In this document: one piece after another, positions 13,701-27,195 of the stretch | Numbering within the stretch: the first letter of the stretch is position 1 | Layout of the letters: each line of letters begins with the position of its first letter | Assembly (NCBI GenBank): GCA_024362935.1 | Contig: JANCRA010000006.1 | Coordinates: 31,489,924-31,553,923, forward strand | DNA: 64,000 nucleotides | DNA from: Setophaga petechia | Taxonomy: Eukaryota > Chordata > Aves > Passeriformes > Parulidae | Direction: 5' to 3' | Notes under the pieces: generated by a model | The model's input: the letters and a program-made list of their open reading frames with translations, nothing else | Database searches by the model: none | Told to the model about the DNA's origin: nothing | Position numbers and translations under genes: made by a program

Positions 13701-16700
13701 CTGTGCTTGCAACAGACCAGTCACATGTCCTCTCTCAGGAAAGAAGGCCAATTCAGGAAGTGTTTAAACATGTGCTCACCTCCCAGCTGCTGAGCAGAAA
13801 GTCAATCCTCTCTGAAAAAGCCTGAGGAAGAGAGAGAACATTTTGAGAAAACACAGCATTTTTGGGGTTGGCTTTTCCCCATGCTACAGACTGGGCTGAA
13901 TACTGTCTCAGTGGGTTGGATAAGGAAGCTGTGAAACACTGTGCACAAACTGTCTGCAAAGTGGGGCATAGAAAGGTGGCAGGGACACAGAGATATTCCA
14001 TCAGATATTGCTGTAATAGAGAATAGTTTTGGCTTTCAACTTATTTGTACCTCATTTGTCAGCAAGAGCCTGATAAGTTCAGGTCCTGGAATACGAATGA
14101 ACAGTCTGAAAAAATTTCTGTTCCTTAATGTCAAGGCCAGGATTTTTCAACACAAGCTTTTTGATAGAAAAACGATGAGTGAACCCCCAGACTTCCAAAA
14201 AAAAAGTTAAAAATGTATGTTACAAAAGGGCTGTCCTGAGATTTTTTCAGGTTAAGGTTGGAGAGGAAAGAACAAGAATAAAAATAATTTTCATCGTGAC
14301 TGCAATATTTCCTCCCTCTTTTGGAAATAACCAGAGATAACAAACTAAGCTGGGATGTATGGAGGTGCAACAGAGCCCAGGACAGCTATCTCAAGTCTCC
14401 CTCACTCCAGATACTGCTTATCTTGTGACTAACAGGTACCTGTCTGAGTGGTGTGGGTTCCTCTGTGAACACACTTTCATTTCTGGCTTGAGGGGTTTTT
14501 TACACCAAACCCTTTGTCCCCCAACTTCCCATTGCCCCCTCTTGCCTTTTTCCTTGATTTGGAGCACTTTGTTTTTTGAGGTCCTGGTGATGCCATCCCA
14601 CGCCTGGCTCTGCCCACAGAGGCTGAATGTTACTCAGCCTGGGGGTGGACTTGTGGCCTCATGTGTTTTTTTTGGTTTGTCTGCCTTGGGGGAGGGTGAT
14701 GGAGATAGCACTCTGGCCCACACTTGAGCCTCTCCATCTATATATAGATGTATACTTGTCATATTTCCACAACTGTAGGGTTTAAGGGCCATCTCACAAA
14801 ACCAGAAAGAAGGTGGTGACTTGCATGGAAACTTTCTGCCAACGTCCCCAGCTGTTCTGCAGGCCTGAGTCATCCTGGAGTGTTCTCCTCACCACTCCTC
14901 ACCTGCCCATCCTGGCCCAGGCAGGGGCACAGTCCCCTTTGCTGCTCAAGGACATCTCCTTCCCAGTCTAGGAGAAAATATCTAACTACAGCACTTGCAA
15001 CACCCTTTTGAACAAGCTGATGTGAGAACCCAGAGGCCAGGGCAGCCTCTTTTCTCTATGGAAATTGGTGCCTTCTGTTCTAGCATGACAAAGTCTCACT
15101 CTGCCTCCACCCACCACCTCACCCTTACAGAAGGTTCCATTCCTTGCACCCACAACCCCTCTCCTTCACACCTTCTCTCCCTGCTGCCCACAGACCTCTG
15201 GCAAGGCAATAGCAGCAGGGGACACACTGGGGCCTCATTGACCTAAGTCACTCAAGCACAGGCACAAAAATAAAACAAACACCAAATTTACCAAGGCTTT
15301 AAGGGGCACAACAAACAGTAGTTGGTAGAAAAGTGGGCTCAGATAAGCCTAAAGGTTTTTTCAAGAACTTAAAGGTTTGTATTAGTTACCAGCAGAGGAC
15401 AGCAAGGCTTTATACATGCAGAGAGACTGATCTGCTTCTCTGCTCTGGGAGAAGTGACTGGTCAGTGTTCAGATACCCTTAGGCAAAGGCTTCCAGAGAG
15501 AACAAGTCAAGAGTGTACATAAAAGTGCTCCAGGAGCAAAAACCTCTTGAGAAATGATGGAGCCATCCACTTGGCCCAGCTATTGCATCATCTGGATACT
15601 GAAAGGCTCAGTTTTTAATCCTGTTTGCCTTCAGTGCCAGGCTCAAATTCAGCCAGAACTGCGGGATAACAACAATAAACACCTGAGTATAGATCACAAG
15701 GCTCAGTCTTGGATTAGAAACACAACACCCTATTTTACATCACCAAAAGTATCCAGGAGGAGAATTTTTTTTATTTACTAAAGCTATTTAGTGCTATTTT
15801 ACATTCTGGATGGGTTCCTGCTTGCCCTTAGTTGCTATTTCAGAAGGGCAGAAACTGCAAGTTCAGTGTCACAGCTGACAACACTGTACCTTCAAAATTT
15901 TAGCACCCTTGGCAGTGACAGTATGAACCTATATTTAGGCAGCTGCCTCACACTCTCTGGCTCTTGGGATGAGGAAGAAATTTTGAAATGCACGCAGTAA
16001 TTTTTGATCATAGCTCTCCTTTTCCATGACTTCATATTCCACAAGACTTAATGACACTTTATCACCAAGGAATGACAACATTTACATAGCCCCCCATGAC
16101 AAATTAACAAAACCTTTTTGTGTCTTTAAAAATCAGGACAAGAGATTTCTTCTTTAAAAGATATGGGGAAATCAAGGGTTGTTCTTTTCAACCTTGGCAA
16201 ATAAGGAGCATCCTTTTTGAAACACTCTCAATAAGACATTTTAACTTTGTTAAAAATATTTTCCAGAACCATGAACTACTCTGTAAAAATCTCAAAATAT
16301 GGACAAATGAATGAGAACATCCCCAAATGCAATACAGCATATGTATGTGCACTCCAAATGTGATGATGGAATTCATTTTTGTACTTTGATTATTCATGCA
16401 GAGAGACATTAACTTCCTTGCATATCAAGTGGGACATAAATACCATCCTTAGTTTTGATCTCCACGTGTTAAAACCATCACTTCCAAATTTAAAAGGCTT
16501 ACAATAAAAAGAACCAGAATTGGGGCCCAGTAATCTCCTTACCAATAAAGAAACAAAGAAATTAAATGAATTTAATTTGTCATGGAACAGATCAACAAAT
16601 GACGTGATCATAGCCTATAATAGAAATACAAAAACAGGACCAGTTCAAACTAGAATGAGACACTGTTTAATGACAAGACCTTGTTAAGACACAGTAGACT

Positions 16701-18813
16701 GGTACTAAGCTTTAAATCCAAATTGGAGAACATTCTAAAGAATGTTTTACTTGCACACAGTTATAAAGCTTTTATTTTGCAGCATGTCAAACTAGGTCAT
16801 CTAGGTCTTTTAGGGGTTTAAAAACCTTTGAATCTACTATATGAATTTCTTTTGTAGGTATTTTTTAGCCCTTTAATCTTCTCAACAGTTCAGTGATCTA
16901 ACATCTAGTCTCACTGTACCATAAATCCCATGACTCTCAGAGCTCCTCACATGGACTTCAGCACCAGCAGGACCAGTTGCTGCTTTATTGCTATTCACAA
17001 GGTACATTAAATTGCAGCAGTGTGCCTGTCACCTGTTTTCACTTGAGTACCTCTTTCTTCATGCAAGCTGAATGTACCAAAATTAATCAAACAATGCTCA
17101 AAAAGAGAGAACACAGAACACACTGGCTGTTGGACATTCATTCTGTGATATGTACTGGTTGCTATTAACAGCCAGAAACAGTCTTAAGCTTCTGGCAGCT
17201 GTATTGTTTCACTGTCAGCAGGATTTGTAAGAACATGAAAATCATGCCAATGATTCATGGCCTTGGTTAGGAAGCATTTCTTGGGAGCATTTTTGCACCT
17301 CCCAGTGAAATCAGTTGAAGGTCTGAGGGCTGAACAAGTACAGACACCCAACCAGGGGATTTTATTTCTGAGAGACTTCATCTTATCTTGCTCTTATTAT
17401 CAGGAGTGTGAAATTAAACCACAGCATTAATATAAAAGTCCAGAAAGATGACCAGGTTATCATGCATTTAAAATGGAAGGGAACACATATGAATGCATCT
17501 AAATTTTACAAGTTCACTTACAACTGGAGTCATAGCTCTCTGAACCAGGACAGTCTGTCCCCGTTGTGTCTAATTTAAAAACTCCAAGCCATAAATATCA
17601 AAAGTGACTAGCATTTCCTTTAAACTTTTACATAGTCTTGTCCAAGGCAAAATTTAATAAACCTGATTGTGTCTACACATATTTATAAGACTAAAACCTG
17701 TGTCAGTTTAGTGTGCTGAGCACCTTTTCTCCTTTCTCAGCCACTGGTATTACCAGAGGCAGATGTTTCACAGGTACTTCTGCAAGTCTGCCCATAGTAA
17801 ATGCTTTATTCCCTTCCCTGGGGTTTGGTGCATGGTGAACATTACAGAAAGGGGAAGCAGAGAAATTCCAGGGCCTCTGTGACTTGGTGAATATGTATTT
17901 TTTTAACCTTTCCATACTTCTGTGGGGAGGGAGATACAAGAAACCTGGGAGGGAGACATTAGGTTTCAAAGCCCAAGAACTGATACTGCAGTGTTTTGGT
18001 CTAATTATCTTTTTCTTGGAATTACTGATTTGTGTGAACACTCAAAATGTATTGACCAGTCTAAAATATTTCCTTTTATACTCTTGTATAAATATTCTCC
18101 AAAAGATGTCACTTTTCCCAGAAAAAAGTGTAGGTGGAAGTAGATAGGGCTCTGTGGATGGAAGCCTTTGTGGGGCAGTGGCAAATATTTGCTTCATTTT
18201 TTGATAGGAGTAAAATCCCATTAATCCTTTGTCTAAGATTTTCTTTGTTTTTTCATTTACTATTTTTATTGAAATGCTTCACTTTCCAAAACATTTGTTC
18301 CCACAATGAGTGGTATTAGGGGACTTCATGGTTTTTTTTGGCAAATATCAGTTGGGTAAAAGAAATAAACCAAATAAACCTAACACTCCTCACCCTCTCC
18401 ACAGCCTAAACACACACAACTCACATCACACTGCACAACTAAATGTCACATACACTGGAATTACAGAAGTTTAAATTAAAAATTGATCAGTCCTACTTTC
18501 TTTGATAAATTGTCTTTTGTTTTCATGAATCACAATTACATGATTGAGCTTGGGGTCATAGTCATAATACCATAATTGATGCATTTTAAAGAAATGTCAT
18601 TTAAATATAATAAAGATCTTTCCTTCAGTGTCAGACTTAACATCTACTTCATCCTCAGATTCAAACACTAGAATAAGTGAGGTAGAAATTTAGTAGACCA
18701 GGTCTTTAAGATATCTTAGAACCTTTTTTCTCAGGATTAACTGCTGTAATATTTGTTAAAGTCAGTCATTAAAAACTGAATTACACATACTGAAAATACA
18801 CTCTTATTGGTTT
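10779..18813. other. Intergenic DNA, no gene seen
   Basis: About 8 kb of mainly AT-rich sequence between the 18-bp duplication and the ERVK-like LTR. It includes a slightly GC-richer patch at about 14400-15250. Open frames up to about 125 codons occur on both strands, but none shows a domain, a signal peptide or credible splice partners. A 14-bp palindrome (ATCTATATATAGAT) lies near 14740. Confidence 0.55.
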
Positions 18814-18819
18814 AGTATC

Positions 18820-19793
18820 TGTTGGGGTAGATGAAAACAGGAAAGCCTTATAAACATGATTGCCTGGCAAAAGATTTTGAGAATATAGAAACTATAAGCG
18901 AGATTGAAATGAAAGCAAGTTTTGAGATCCCTCAGTTACTGAACAATGGGAAAACAATGGCATGGCCAGCTGAAGGTGATCCCCTTTTGATGGAACAACA
19001 CCCTCTGCAAGCAGGCAGGTCCAAGGGTCCAGCAGACCCTGCCAGCTTGGCAGAAGGGGTCCAAAGAGGAGTTTTTAAGATTTAAAATGTAACACAGTAT
19101 GGTAATGTAGTGATTCTTATAGGTTGTATGGAAATGCTGTAGGATTTGTATATTGTACTAGATTGGTTAGTGAGAATCAGAATATTCAACACAGAAGATG
19201 ATTTATTGTATTGTAATGGGAACTTCGAACACTCTCTCGCACTCTCTCTCACACTTTTCTTCCCTTCCCTTCTCTTCTCTTTGCTCTTTCCACTGCATCT
19301 TCCACTTCTTCCCACACTCTTCGTTCTCACCCCTTTTACTCTCTTACATTCTCCCCCTCTCTTCTCTCGGGCCTGCTCTGAGCTGTGGCTGGCAGCTCCC
19401 AGCAGGGCCCTGCACCCAGGCCCTTTGCAATAAACCCCAAATCCCAGCAGGGCCCTGCACCCAGGCCCTTTGCAATAAACCCCAAATCCCAGCAGGGCCC
19501 TGCACCCAGGCCCTTTGCAATAAACCCCAAATCCCAGCAGGGCCCTGCACCCAGGCCCTTTGCAATAAACCCCAAATCCCAGCAGGGCCCTGCACCCAGG
19601 CCCCTTGCAATAAACCCCAAATCCCAGCAGGGCCCTGCACCCAGGCCCTTTGCAATAAACCCCAAATCCCAGCAGGGCCCTGCACCCAGGCCCTTTGCAA
19701 TAAACCCCAAATCCCAGCCCTGGCTGCAGAGATCTCTTGTCTCCATTCGTCCCGACCATGCAACCCCCGCACCCGTTCCTACAGACTCCTACA
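18820..19793 (+). mobile_element. Solo LTR of an ERVK-like endogenous retrovirus, plus strand, with 6-bp target duplication
   Basis: The element starts TGTTGGGG at 18820 and ends CTCCTACA at 19793. It is flanked on both sides by the same hexamer AGTATC (18814-18819 and 19794-19799). A 6-bp duplication is typical of betaretrovirus-like (ERVK, class II) integrations. The 974-bp LTR contains, in order, an AT-rich U3, a long pyrimidine-rich stretch (about 19228-19375), a seven-fold tandem repeat carrying AATAAA, and a U5-like end (GGCTGCAGAGATCTC, then CATTCGTCCCGACC). No internal viral sequence is next to it, so it is a recombination-derived solo LTR. Long open frames in all six readings here arise only because the tandem unit is a multiple of three. 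Confidence 0.88.
19400..19715 (+). repeat. Seven-copy 45-bp tandem repeat inside the LTR
   Basis: The unit begins AGCAGGGCCCTGCACCC and ends with TTTGCAATAAACCCC plus a short linker. Copies begin at 19401, 19446, 19491, 19536, 19581, 19626 and 19671. They are near identical; one visible change is CCCCTTGC for CCCTTTGC in the fifth copy. Each unit holds one AATAAA poly(A) signal and a perfect 12-bp palindrome, GCAGGGCCCTGC. The period of 45 bp explains the 15-residue periodic open frames on both strands, which I do not regard as genes. Confidence 0.95.
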
Positions 19794-19799
19794 AGTATC

Positions 19800-22700
19800 T
19801 AACATGAACTACAGTCCACCACACCATTAATAAACCTAAGAATTTTTCCCCCCTCTGGAAAATGACTTACAACATAATTGAAGAATAGATTACACCTTTT
19901 GGTCTTATGAAGGTCTATTGGTGTGGACATATGCTGTCACTTTATTCATGTAAAGGGGAGGGGTTTAGAAATATCGATTTAATAAATAAATGGATTTATT
20001 TGATGGATTCAGTCAGATAAACCAATGGTTTGGATGAGCAAACCCTGGTTTGGTGATCCCAGGGGACGGCGGTGGGCAGCGTGGGCCGGCTCTGTCTGGC
20101 AGCAGTGTGTGCCTCTGTGGGACCTCCAACACTGCCTCAGACTGCTGCTCCCCAGCTTCCTTTTCCTGCCCCTGCCATGGGGCTGGGTGGAAGCTGTCTG
20201 CTTTCGTAGGCTGACTAATCAGCCTGGGACTCTCTTACTCATTGCACTCGGTGCTTGTGACCTCGTGGTGAGATTTATGAAAAAGCTCTGCAGGCAGAAG
20301 AGCTCCAGGAGCTCTCTGGAGGAAGCACAGGCCCCCCACGTTCACCTCTTGAAGAAGGCTGGAGAGGGTGTAAATTAAGGAAAGCAACCATAGTCATGTT
20401 TTCAGTTAGAAAAGGAAACAAGAAAGGAAAGAAAAATAGTACTTTTGTGTTTTTAATTATCTAAGGAGCAATAAAGCAAAGAGAGAAAACACACTTTAAA
20501 AGGTATTCCCCAAAATCAAGGTACAGGAGGGGATAGTGAGCTGTCATGCAGGGTCTGTCAGTCTGAGGCTGCCTAGAGTCTTTGAAACATCCAGTCAAAC
20601 CCAGGCCAAGCACCTTGGGCAACCTCACAAAACTTATTAATTCACTTCAGATCCCCATTAAGTTGAATTAATAGCCTTTTAAGCTCAGCATTCCTGTTCC
20701 ACGCTAGACATCTATATCCTGAACAAAACCAGCTCAGAGCGTGGGGGTTGTGTGAAATGCAGACATCCAAATATGCTGATAGTAAAACTCAAAACTGGTC
20801 TTTGCTTACATTAAACTATGCCAAGGTTCATTTCACATTTTCTCCTTAACAACTTTTTTTGTTGGATCTGCATTGTTCTACTACCTGCAGCACAGCTGCT
20901 AAACCCCACACAAATCCTTTTCCTCCAATTTCTATTCTTGCCCCTTAGCTTATGGATAGCCAGTAGAGGTGTAAGCACTTTCTAGCTTTTCATTCCTGTA
21001 TACAAATGATGGCAGGTTCTGCCTTCCTTGCAGTGGTGTACAGGGTCTAGGGCTGTGCCTCCATTCCCAGACACAAGGTGGGAAGACAAGTTCCTCCATG
21101 GCTCACAGGAGAAGCATCCCATGCTTGTAAAAGGAACTCTCCAGTGTCTAAGGTGTATGGAAACAGGGCCAGGATGGCAAATTGGTACCCGCTAAGTTAG
21201 AGAAAAAATTGGTTCTTTTTCATGCCACCAATAAAAATTGATAATTGTTGAAGAGCTTAAAACCCCCTCCCCTGTAAGTAAATAAAGCGGCAACCCATGC
21301 TTACACCCTGCTACTCTAAATTTAATTTTTCCTCAATATAACATCAGTATTCTATTTTTCAAACCTCTACTAACAATGACAACGTTGGCTGGTTGTTGTT
21401 TATTTTTTTTTCTCTCTGCTATTACTTGAGAGACTGAATTATTTTCGTGAATTCTCAGAAAAGGACCACTGGAAGACTACTATTGAGTTCACACAGTCCC
21501 TTTATATCTTCTACAGCCTCTGGAAAGCTTATTTAATAAACTCAGTAGGGAGGACAGAAATGAAATGGAACAAGAAGCAACATCTCCTTCCCTCATTTTG
21601 GTGTCAAAAAAAGATCAAAGACTCCATTCCATGGCCCACACAGTGGTGCATTGACACCTGACACCCCCCCATGTAACACAGGATCTTCACTCAGCACTTC
21701 AGGAGAGCACAGGGCTGCCCCAGGTGCTGGGTCACACTTGCCAGTGCTGCCCAGACTTTCCAGACACCCTGCCCAGTGACTGCTGAGAACCCAGCAAGAG
21801 CAACTTTTGCTCTAACTCACACAGGAAATCCATGGCAGCCACAGGAATTAGACCCAGCTTACTCAAGTTTCAGCCCAGAACTATGTGACCTCTGGTACTG
21901 CTGCAATGAAACTTGTTTAAGCTGATCACCCCTTTCTGGTGGTGAGAAACTTCATTTGTTTTACACATCTGCTGTAACACCGAAAGCCCCACACTCTATC
22001 TTGTAATCACTTCATCACCACTTCCCAGCTATTTTTGTACCCAACAGTTGATATATTCCGTCATGTTCTGTTCTGTGTCATGTCCTGTTCTCACTGCTGT
22101 ATCAGTAAATAATGATGTGTGACCAGCACACTGATTCAGCCCCTCTGAAGCTCTAGGTTTCCTGTCTGCAAATGTAATTCTGCAGCATCACACATGCAGT
22201 GTGCTCTCTGGCAGGAAACTGGGGCCAGCAGATAGCAGGAAACCCTAGCTTACAAATAAAACCCGACAAAATGGATTTGAATTCAAAATACACAACTTCC
22301 CAATCCTTTAATTATTTTGAAGGAGCAAGTTGGCCTGCTTTCTTCTCTCATGTCTGCACAAGGCTGCTTTGTCACCAATTACAAATGTCTTTAATGGGCT
22401 TTGATATTCAGGCAGGCTCACAAGGCAGTTTGTGTAAGAATCTCCACTTTTGGATACTTGTTCTTCACAAAACTTCAAACAGATTACAATTTAAAAACAC
22501 ATGGGTTCAACTTTTGCAGGCCCAAGGCACAAAGAGTTTAGCACCATCTACCATTTTTAGTTTGTTTGCTTATTTTTTTTAAACCTGTATCAGTGGCACC
22601 AGGTGTGTCCTGTGTTACACTCAACAGTTGTCCCAAGAATATACAAAGCACATTTTACATTGCAAATGTAGAGTGGTGTACAAGTTGGGACTTAAGATCA

Positions 22701-25700
22701 ATATACCCCAGAACAGAGCATCCAAACTTCTTGGCTGTAATTTTGTTAGTGTTGGGATTTTAAAAATTTTTTGAGTAAAACTTCAGCAGAATTAAAAGAA
22801 ATAAAAATCTCTATTATGCAGGATATACCTCTATATAAAGAACCAACAACTAATAAGAACTCTGTGTTAAAAAATTTACACCCTTGGCAAACAGGCTGGA
22901 TAGCATGTTAAAATAAAGTGCTTGCATGGTATTACTCCAAATTGTTTGTATTACTCCAAATTGCTCCTGTTTAAGAGAAAAACCACCATTAGACAGGTTC
23001 CACAGTGATTATGGAACTACTGAGCTGGAGTTTTGATAATGAACCAGAAAATTTATCTCAAATTATGTTGAGAGAGTTTTCTCATTAATACAGGTACAAC
23101 TCAAGTATTGTTTTTAAATTAGAGCTTTTAAATTAAATACACTGGCAAACTCCAAGTCTAGTAAGAATGATAAATACACTTCCTAATGCTACTGCAGCAG
23201 TATCACAGATTTCTTAGAGATCCTTTTATCTGGCTTTGAAATAAGATCAGTTTTTTTCACTGTCAGGGTAAGCTCACAACAGTCACTAATTCGTAATTAT
23301 GGAGCATCCTACAGTTCTGGGAATGCTGCATAAAACTTCCTCATCTGCCTCTGCAATATCTTCTGCAATAAACAAATACTCAGCAGAGACCCTGCCAAAG
23401 GCAGGCAGACTCATTTATGTAGGAGGAAGTAAAGAAGGGGAATGGGCCTCTGCTAGACAGGCACTGTGTGTATGCGACAGATTTTCAAATTTATTCCAAA
23501 GAATCCTGGCACTGGGTTTGTCCTAAACCTCAGACATGCCCTCCCTACCACATCTTGTCAGCCAGTGTAGCAATGACAGCAGCTCCCTTTGTAAAAGGCT
23601 GATAAACATTGCCCAGACAGAGGAAAACCACTCATTCTGAAGTGGTTTCCTTTTGCCAACCCCCAGGGAGAGCAACTCGGATGCTCTGGTGGCCACAGCT
23701 GCTCCAGGTGTTTGTGAGAGCACCACGCACGAGAGGAGTGCCTGAAAGCTCTGGCATGAACTCTGGAACAAACAGTTTTCTGCAGGCTGGGGTTCCTGTA
23801 CCACTCCTGGAGCCAGGCCATGGAACAAGATCTCACTGCCCTGCTCAGGAGACTGAGGAGTTTAAACTGAGAGGTTTTTTATATATTCTAAAACCTCACT
23901 TCACACATCCTTGGAAAGTTTTCCATTTGGGACAGTACTGAGCTTTCATTGCTATTTTCACACAACATGAAGCTTCAAGCTGAACTCTACTGTCAAAGTT
24001 AGGGAGAAAAGTCAATGTGAGAACTTTTTTTTTACAGGGTTGGGACTCATTCCACAGCACAGTAGCAGATTGTATGGGAAAAGTGCCCTCTCAGTCTTCA
24101 GCAAATCCTTTGCTTTTTTCTTTTTTATCATCTCCATTGTTCCAGTCCCTCTCAGCCCTACCTCCCCCACTGCCCTTCTTAACACTGCCATCATCTTGAC
24201 ATTTAGAGAGAGGCTGAGCTGAATAATCTCGAGCACTGAAGAGATGTTTCATAGAAAGAAGAGAATGAAAAGCCAAAGTTGATGATCTAAGGGGACAAGA
24301 ATACAGATAAACTAGAAGTCCAAGGTGATACATAAAAATATACAGGTTTTAGGCAATTATGCTTTTTCTTCACATCAGCCCTCACTTTTTCCCTTGAAAA
24401 TGCAAGCAGCATATACAGTACTGGGAAATCAGGCAAGAAATCCCTACTTCTTTGTGAGTCCAAGGCATAGCACAAGTTAGGCAAAAAGAAAACAGGTGTC
24501 AGTACCAGTCACTGAAAACAAGAAAGCAAAATTCACAGAAATTACATTTGCAGAAATAGCAGAACAGTCTGAAAACATGTTTGGTCTTGACCTGAGCCTG
24601 TCAATGGGCAGGTCAGGTAAACAGCATCCTCATTCCATCATAGGCCAGAAGCTTCATAAAATATGTAATCCATATGTTGTAGTGTTGTGAGGCCTTGGGC
24701 CAGTTTTAGGCTCTTGGGTTCAGGGATCATAATTTTCCAGTTGTTTTCCTCTGTGACTGGAAGCACATGGAGCCTTGGGCTATGCAGTTCCACAGCTCCC
24801 TAATATTTGGAATGCTCCATAGCAACCCACAGAGAGACTAAACCAGATGACAAGTGAAAGTGGTCCTGGTTACTCAATGAACGTAAGAGGAGTCAAAAGG
24901 AGGTTGGCTTATAAAATACAAATCTTGCCACAATAGCAGACAAAGCAAGTTATAAAAAGAGAATATGCAAACAGTATTCTGAGCTTCAAATGACGCAAGC
25001 TGGGGTTGTCAGGTCTCTCTTTTATTAGCAGCTGACTTTACAGGGTTATTTGCATGAGCCATAAGAACACAGAATAATGTTTGAAATGCTCATCAAGGTT
25101 CATTGTAGCTTTCTGTTTAGTGTGCTCTGCTCATACTCTCACAGAGGGCTGAAGTTAGAATGGCCCCATTATGCAGAATGTCATTTTAAACATTGCATCC
25201 CTGCCCAGTAGTCATTAAACATCCTTATTTTGTCATTTTCCAAGCAGCAATATTTGTTTATGTGAGGGGGAAGCTGCCACATGCAAGATTCTAAGCAAAA
25301 TGTAACCAAACAAAAACATTACCATAGGAAAATTTTTTCCCATTGGAAATAAGCTAATAATTCATAACTGATTATTACATGAGAAATAAGTGGCAGGGCA
25401 TGCCAATTCACTAGAAAAAGGCAAAAAAAACCCCGGCAAAGCCCATTTTGTATTGATAGAAGAAATTTTATAATTAATTTTCCACTATTTATCTGTGTCC
25501 TGGGGCAAGTGAAGTCTTACTCAGCTCAGAATGGAGCTTTCTTATTTCTTACCATTGTCTTTACTTATTTTGGTCATAGATCCCAACCTGTATATTAAGA
25601 AAAGTCTAGAACACATCTTTCCCACACAAAGTTTACCAGAGCAAAAAAAAAAAAACAAAAAACAAAATGTAAATTTGAGTTGCCTCTGTTTGAATAACAA

Positions 25701-27161
25701 TGAGAGGAAAGAAGTAACAACTAGAAAGAGCTTCCAAGCTGAGGGAGGTGTCTCCTACCATCACAATGAGGGGGAAATTTGGCAGCAATCAGTCCAGCTC
25801 CCTGACTTTAATTCAAGCAGCATCATTACCCAACTTAATTTGTTATTAGGAGTAAATAGCTGGGGGGTGTTATTCTTCAGCTTAAAAAAATCCCAACCAA
25901 ATACAGTGAGCATTGAGACTTCAAAAGCATCAACACACATGTGAAAATGAGAATGTGACACCAGAAAACCTAAGTTACCTTCCCACTTGCTGTGGCCATT
26001 CCTACATTATGTGAGTTCATAATAAACTGAAGGGTGCAATAAAACTCTAAACAATTCTAGGAAAATTACACCTGTGTTTCTACACAGAACAATAATAATT
26101 TTATTGCATTTTATTTTCTGACATCAACAGGTTTTGTCCTTCTGTCCATCACTGAACACAGGGTGCTCCAATTCAGTGCTTGAGTGTAAAACATGACATG
26201 ATTTAAATGAAAACAAAGAATAAACTGTGTTTGAGAGGAAACTTTGTGACTTGGAAGTTACAAAGTGGCTTTTAACATGGATAAAACACACATAAATATC
26301 TGTACAGAGACTTCCTAACAGGTATTTACTAACCAGATCTGGTGCAAGCATTCTGGTGTTATATATCACATGTAGAAAGAGAAAAACCATTCTAATATTA
26401 TGTTTAAAGGGTTGTTGGAGATAATGTCAAGTTCTATATACACACATCAATACCCACACATGTTTTTACAAGTATCTACACTCTTAAAAAAAGAAAAATA
26501 TTTTTAGAGGTCTTTTCTTGCTTCCTTTTAACACTTGCCTGGGCAGTGCCAGCCAGCAGATCAGGTATCTCTAAATGTTGTTAGCCTGTGGTTTGCAGGC
26601 CCCTCAGCTGAGGTTAGAACATGTACATCAGTGCCTCATGACTCTTTCAGAGTAACTCAGAACTATTATTGTCATGAAACTCAGTGGGTTCTGTTTCCTG
26701 CTGCTCATATAAAACCTTCCCTCCAGATCTGGTTATCTTGCTTTGCACACTGAAATTTTTTTTGTGTTCATCTTCAAATTCATTTCAAAATTAAAGGGAA
26801 GTGGTCGCATCTATCAAAGCTCACCTGGTTTACTGACATGTACAGAGCACAGTTGGTGGGGAATTCCAAGCCAGGCAGCCCACACTGCAGGAATGGCAGT
26901 TTTAATTGTCTGTGGAGGAGGTCAGAGAAACAAGGCTGAAATAAGGAGTTTTCACCACAGGTGGGGAACTGGTGGGACATGGGAGTTTGGTTTTTCATAA
27001 TGACACATACTAGGAAAATCCAATTTGAGTATATGACAACTCCTCTTTTGCACAAAGGTTATGTTCAGTACTTTTGTCAGCCAAGGTCTGTGTGCTTCCA
27101 GATAGATAATTAACAAGGAGCTGAGCAGTAGTTCTGAATTATGAGGGCCCATGTCCTGCAG
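19800..27161. other. Intergenic DNA, no gene seen
   Basis: A stretch of more than 7 kb. A GC- and CpG-richer patch occurs at about 20025-20370 and includes the longest plausible-looking frame (117 codons), but it has no recognised domain and might be a repeat fragment. A 19-bp direct repeat (GTATTACTCCAAATTG core) is duplicated at 22929 and 22948. The rest is AT-rich without supported features. Confidence 0.5.
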
Positions 27162-27195
27162 TTTAGATATAAATTATCTATAATTTATATCTAAA
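27162..27195. repeat. Perfect 34-bp AT-rich palindrome
   Basis: The left arm TTTAGATATAAATTAT and the right arm ATAATTTATATCTAAA are exact reverse complements separated by CT. This gives a 16-bp stem with a 2-nt centre. Confidence 0.9.

Noticed and set aside
19082..19830. Long open frames (up to 225 codons) with a perfect 15-residue repeat on both strands
   Set aside because: They are produced by the 45-bp tandem unit in the LTR, a multiple of three without stops. They appear in several frames and both strands, which a real gene would not do.
25531..25944. A 137-codon frame beginning MELSYFLPLSLLILVI, with a signal-peptide-like start
   Set aside because: The hydrophobic start is followed by a lysine/asparagine run encoded by poly-A and then unconserved sequence. 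There is no promoter, domain or splice support.
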